A stretch of 64,000 bases of DNA from Rhodocollybia butyracea (taxonomy: Eukaryota; Basidiomycota; Agaricomycetes; Agaricales; Omphalotaceae). The DNA is taken from the NCBI GenBank assembly GCA_015501585.1, contig JADNRY010000079.1, positions 1-64,000 of the forward strand, read 5' to 3'. Shown one piece after another: positions 60,690 through 64,000 of the stretch. The translations under genes and the position numbers were made by a program. Within the stretch, counting starts at the first letter, position 1. Each line of letters begins with the position of its first letter. The notes below the pieces were generated by a model. It was given only the letters and a program-made list of their open reading frames with translations, was not told where the DNA came from and did not search any database.

Positions 60690-62708
60690 TCAGAGCAGCA
60701 GCAATGCAATTGCGGTCAATGCCCTGTAACCTAGTTAGTTAGTTCAAGCCGTGTGAATGAAGAGAAGATCTCACGTTGATGAGACGATCATGAACGTGTC
60801 TAGAAGAGCAATATCAAGTTAGATTTCATTTGAGAAATTAGACGTGCGAAACCTACACTGGACAACCAAAAAAGCCTATACAACGATTAGACTCGAGAAA
60901 CTACCAGAGACCTTATATGCTCACCGTCAACATGTCTATCGCTTCTTGAGGTGCATACAAATTTGCTACGACGAGCTGGCTATAAAAGTTGTACATGATC
61001 AGCCATTTCGAAATTCAAAAAACTAGAAAAAAAACGCATTACTTGACGGCTGTTGGTGTACCACTCAAGAAGATTGCGACAAACCGTTCTGTGAGGCTGG
61101 TTTCTGGTATGAGGCCTTTGGCCACAAATGCTTGCGTGAGGAATATACCTTGAGTTTAGATCGTGTTTAGATGTTTTGATATTTGAATTCGAGGTCAAAA
61201 GATACTCACCTATGACCGGAACCATAACCTCCTTCGACAATGTGACCAATATCATTGCCGTTATTGGTAGTGTGCTCAGTCGTTTCGGGATACTCATCCG
61301 AGCAAAGGATGCTCCAAGTACAATTAGTCCAAGTGGGATACACAAGCCACCAACAAAAGTCGCTATGGAAGGAAAATTAGATTCGTCTACACGACGTGAA
61401 CAGAAAAATATACGTACCAGTCTCCATAATGAAATTCAGCGGCGGGCTTCCGTCTGGTCCCCTGAAATTAGGGCCTCCGCTCGCAGTAGCATCGGTGAAT
61501 AGTGCCTTTAACGGTTGGATAACGGAAACAGGAAGGGAGATAGCAAGAGCGATTGTTACAGGTGTGATGATAACCGACATTGGTTTGACGATCTTGATAA
61601 ACCACGAGGGGAAGATGCGTGCCCATTTTGATTGTGGGATGTTTTCGTGATTGACTGATAGTGGGAGTGTAGTTTCGGAAGAGTTGTGTGATTGAGCAGT
61701 AGCGGGAGAAGGGGCTGTTGAATCGGTTGATACGGGTAGGACATTGCGACAAGGGCCAGTGGCGGATAGCCTAGATACCCGGCGAGCAAGCCGAACGTCG
61801 GGGTCTACGCTGTCTTCGCATTGTGGCTGAGCTAGTCCGGTTTCTAGCAAGCCTGGGTTAGAAGACAGCGCCCCCTTTTCAACCGACTCCATTGAATGAC
61901 GCTTTTTCGAAATCATCTTTTCCTTGATGGCCATTAGATTTTTAACTCTGTCGAGTCCGAACAAGGCGTGATTGTTGTTACCTGATTCTGCTCGTTGTTG
62001 GAAAAAGAATCTATGGATTAAGCTGCCAATAGGCTTCTCGCTCCAGGGCACACGCTTCATTGCTTCCTCGCCTTGTGGGATCTCAGGTAGAAAGTCCCAT
62101 CTGAGTGAAGCAGCGGCTCCAAACACCCAGAAGAATATATGGTAGACCATGATAAATACAGAAACAAAAGAGATTCCGAGTTCCACATCGGAAGTACCAT
62201 TGAATGGAGGGTGAGCAGTGACAGATTGGACGATGGACGTCGCTAAAATAAATAGTTAGGAATGGTGATATAACCCAAGAGTATTTTGAACCCACGTAGG
62301 TTACCCCAATTGCTCATCCCAGCGGCGATAATAATTCCCTGCCAAAAGTTTCTTGGCACGAAACATATCTCTCTAATTATTAGTCCAGACACAAAGCCCA
62401 CGAAGATGTAGATCACAGCCAATAACATCAATGGCCCGATTGCGGATATGTTGGATGGTGTAAAGGCAGGAACAATGTTCGCGAAAATCAGGCAAGGTAA
62501 AGCTACATTCATGGTTACTTGAGAAGCACCGCGAGAAGCAACAAGGGGAAATAAACCCATGCGGGCGAGGATATAGCCTAGGAAGATGGTAATATAGCTA
62601 CAAGAGGGATTGTTAGACATGCCCCGATAGTGGTGAAACAGCTTACGTCTTCAATAAAGGCATAACACCTTCATAGATGAGCAAACCAGCTGAAGCTGTA
62701 GCAGCCAT
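60690..62708 (-). CDS. Auxin-efflux-carrier-type membrane transporter (AEC family)
   Basis: Nine exons, in reading order: 62708-62647, 62597-62296, 62242-61418, 61362-61210, 61148-61043, 60979-60925, 60875-60857, 60799-60775, 60723-60690; 526 residues. AEC proteins are 10-helix carriers; fungal ECM3-like members are of uncertain substrate. N-terminal helices (TYITIFLGYILARMG, VALPCLIFANIVPAF, FWQGIIIAAGMSNWGNLPT) match the family, then a long Ser/Arg-rich cytosolic loop (about residues 200-320). The C-terminal half has VGGLCIPLGLIVLGASFAR, ILVTLSKEVMVPVIG, FLSGTPTAVNQLVVANLYAP, and a last helix TALTAIALLLL. Several exons at the 3' end are only 19-34 nt. The start MAATASAGLL was chosen from the first in-frame ATG. 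Confidence 0.9.
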
Positions 62709-64000
62709 TTTGTGGAACTAGGGGTAAGTCGGGCTTGCAAAAAAAAACAGAGGAACGGGACTTTATCACCGTAGCGGGAAGAGACGAAGTTACAACCACG
62801 AGGAGAACATGACCAGAAATGGGTGGGATAAAAGTTCTCGTACGGACTTGACTCGAGCTGTAATCCTTGGACAAAAGGGGATCGGAATTGTCGGACCGAT
62901 AACATGTGGAAATTTGGCGCCCGTGGCTCCACAAATCAAAAGACTTTATTAAACAAGTGGCTCAGACTACAACACTCGACGACCACAACAACGTTGCATA
63001 TTATATCGCCGTGCAAACCAGGTTGGCTTTTGTACGTCGTTTCATTCCCCAACTTGAAGCGCTTACGTACACGGCACTCTGTACGTAGGAAGGAAGGAAT
63101 AACCGAGAGTCTGATACAGTCCCAACGAGGTCGAGGAATGGCCGGGTTCCGTGCAACGCGTGTTGAATCACCATCGATTTGTTTCAAGATTGTAAATTGC
63201 ACAAACGTGACCGAATCGTTGGGAGTATAGGATCATCATTTCTTGCCTGGCTTCGTGAAAGTAAATGGTGAGTGCGGAGTACGAGTCTTGACATTATAAT
63301 GTACAGCATGTTCAGAGACATCACGGTCTTCATTGTTGCCCCGAGATTATCTTATATCCTTAGATCTACGCTTCCGTCTCTAGTGTCGTGAGGACGTTCC
63401 TCTTCTCGTCTTCTCCCGCTATTTTACATTCATCCATCTTCTTACCCCCGACAGAAACGGTAAGGCATGCTCGTGCTGGCTGGTAAATTCTACCAGCTTT
63501 GACCAGTAGACCGACTCTCTTCACCAGAGGCATCCAAGCCATCTAAAGATTGGGCGCAGACAGTCCTTAGTTTGGAAACAAAGGAGAGACGGGTGCATGG
63601 GGCGTGTCTGATCTATAATGGGCACCCTGTGGATTCTGGCATTTCTACGAGTCACGGTCAGATAGACCCTTTTTTAGTCTCAATATATAAGGTTGACATT
63701 GCCTTCAGAAATGTCATTCAAGAGCATTTAAGATGCTATTAAAGCGTCTCAGCCTTGGTGCCCCTGTAGTTTAAACAATTCTTGGCGATAGATTCATCGC
63801 TACAAGTTTGGTGGCTAGTAGATTTACTCATTCATACACGGTCCCAATCTGAATCGTGACCTCGTCCTAAGAATTTGAAGGTCTCGCGGTTCAAGCTAGC
63901 TTTCCCTAGGCCAAAGTGCGGTTGTGCGACTTTGCGCGACTTGTATAAATTTCATTGACCGCTCCTAGTGTAGCTTCCTGCGGGTATTTCCAGATACATA
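62709..64000. other. Terminal interval with no gene seen
   Basis: Promoter side of the AEC gene and unassigned sequence up to the window end. Short frames only. The segment 63088-63157 shares two blocks with 28058-28200. Confidence 0.5.

Noticed and set aside
63861..63960. Possible tRNA (GGTTCAAGC-like word near 63888)
   Set aside because: No cloverleaf arms or acceptor pairing could be built; no tRNA or rRNA was recognised anywhere in the window.
1..64000. CRISPR arrays, bacterial operons, Shine-Dalgarno sites
   Set aside because: The window is intron-rich fungal nuclear DNA; no spaced direct repeats of CRISPR type were seen.

Overview
The window is nuclear DNA of a filamentous basidiomycete, most likely an agaricomycete. 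Genes are dense and on both strands, and nearly every one is cut by many short introns (mostly 45-65 nt, GT-AG, a few GC-AG). Typical agaricomycete families occur: a DUF6533 seven-helix-like protein, a Crinkler-type kinase, a velvet regulator and a small hydrophobic secreted protein. No species is proposed. Exon structures below were assembled by hand from reading frames, splice sites and family motifs; where exons are listed, codon phases were checked across the junctions.

Layout. 1-15 kb is ordinary: the 3' end of a DUR3-like urea transporter (+), a long O-methyltransferase with a Ser/Pro-rich tail (+), a HpcH/HpaI-type aldolase (-), two uncharacterised genes (-), and a methyltransferase-GT8 fusion (-). 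A glycan-related locus spans 13-19.3 kb: the methyltransferase-GT8 gene faces a 1021-residue protein joining a GDP-mannose 3,5-epimerase-like domain to two glycosyltransferase-like domains, with a small unannotated two-exon gene between them. A 1626-residue RING-H2 E3 ligase follows (20.2-25.4 kb), then a small secreted protein (26.1-26.9 kb).

27-45 kb is a decayed, repeat-rich island: an aldolase pseudogene with a repeated 3' tail, a 368-bp foldback element, a velvet-family transcription factor that appears only after splicing, a truncated BEM46-type hydrolase pseudogene, two degraded DUF6533 genes, a frameshifted Crinkler-type kinase, and the apparently intact BEM46 parent gene. The two BEM46 copies form a direct duplication enclosing the DUF6533 and Crinkler debris.

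44-64 kb is mostly housekeeping or metabolic: uridine phosphorylase, an uncharacterised gene, a damaged Ser/Thr-rich membrane protein, an LPX1-like alpha/beta hydrolase, a 17-exon MFS transporter, a GDT1-type cation transporter, a tyrosine phosphatase, a Tourist-like MITE with exact terminal repeats and a TTA target duplication, and an auxin-efflux-carrier-type transporter.

Most neighbours look functionally unrelated. The exceptions are the glycan locus and the duplicated island.
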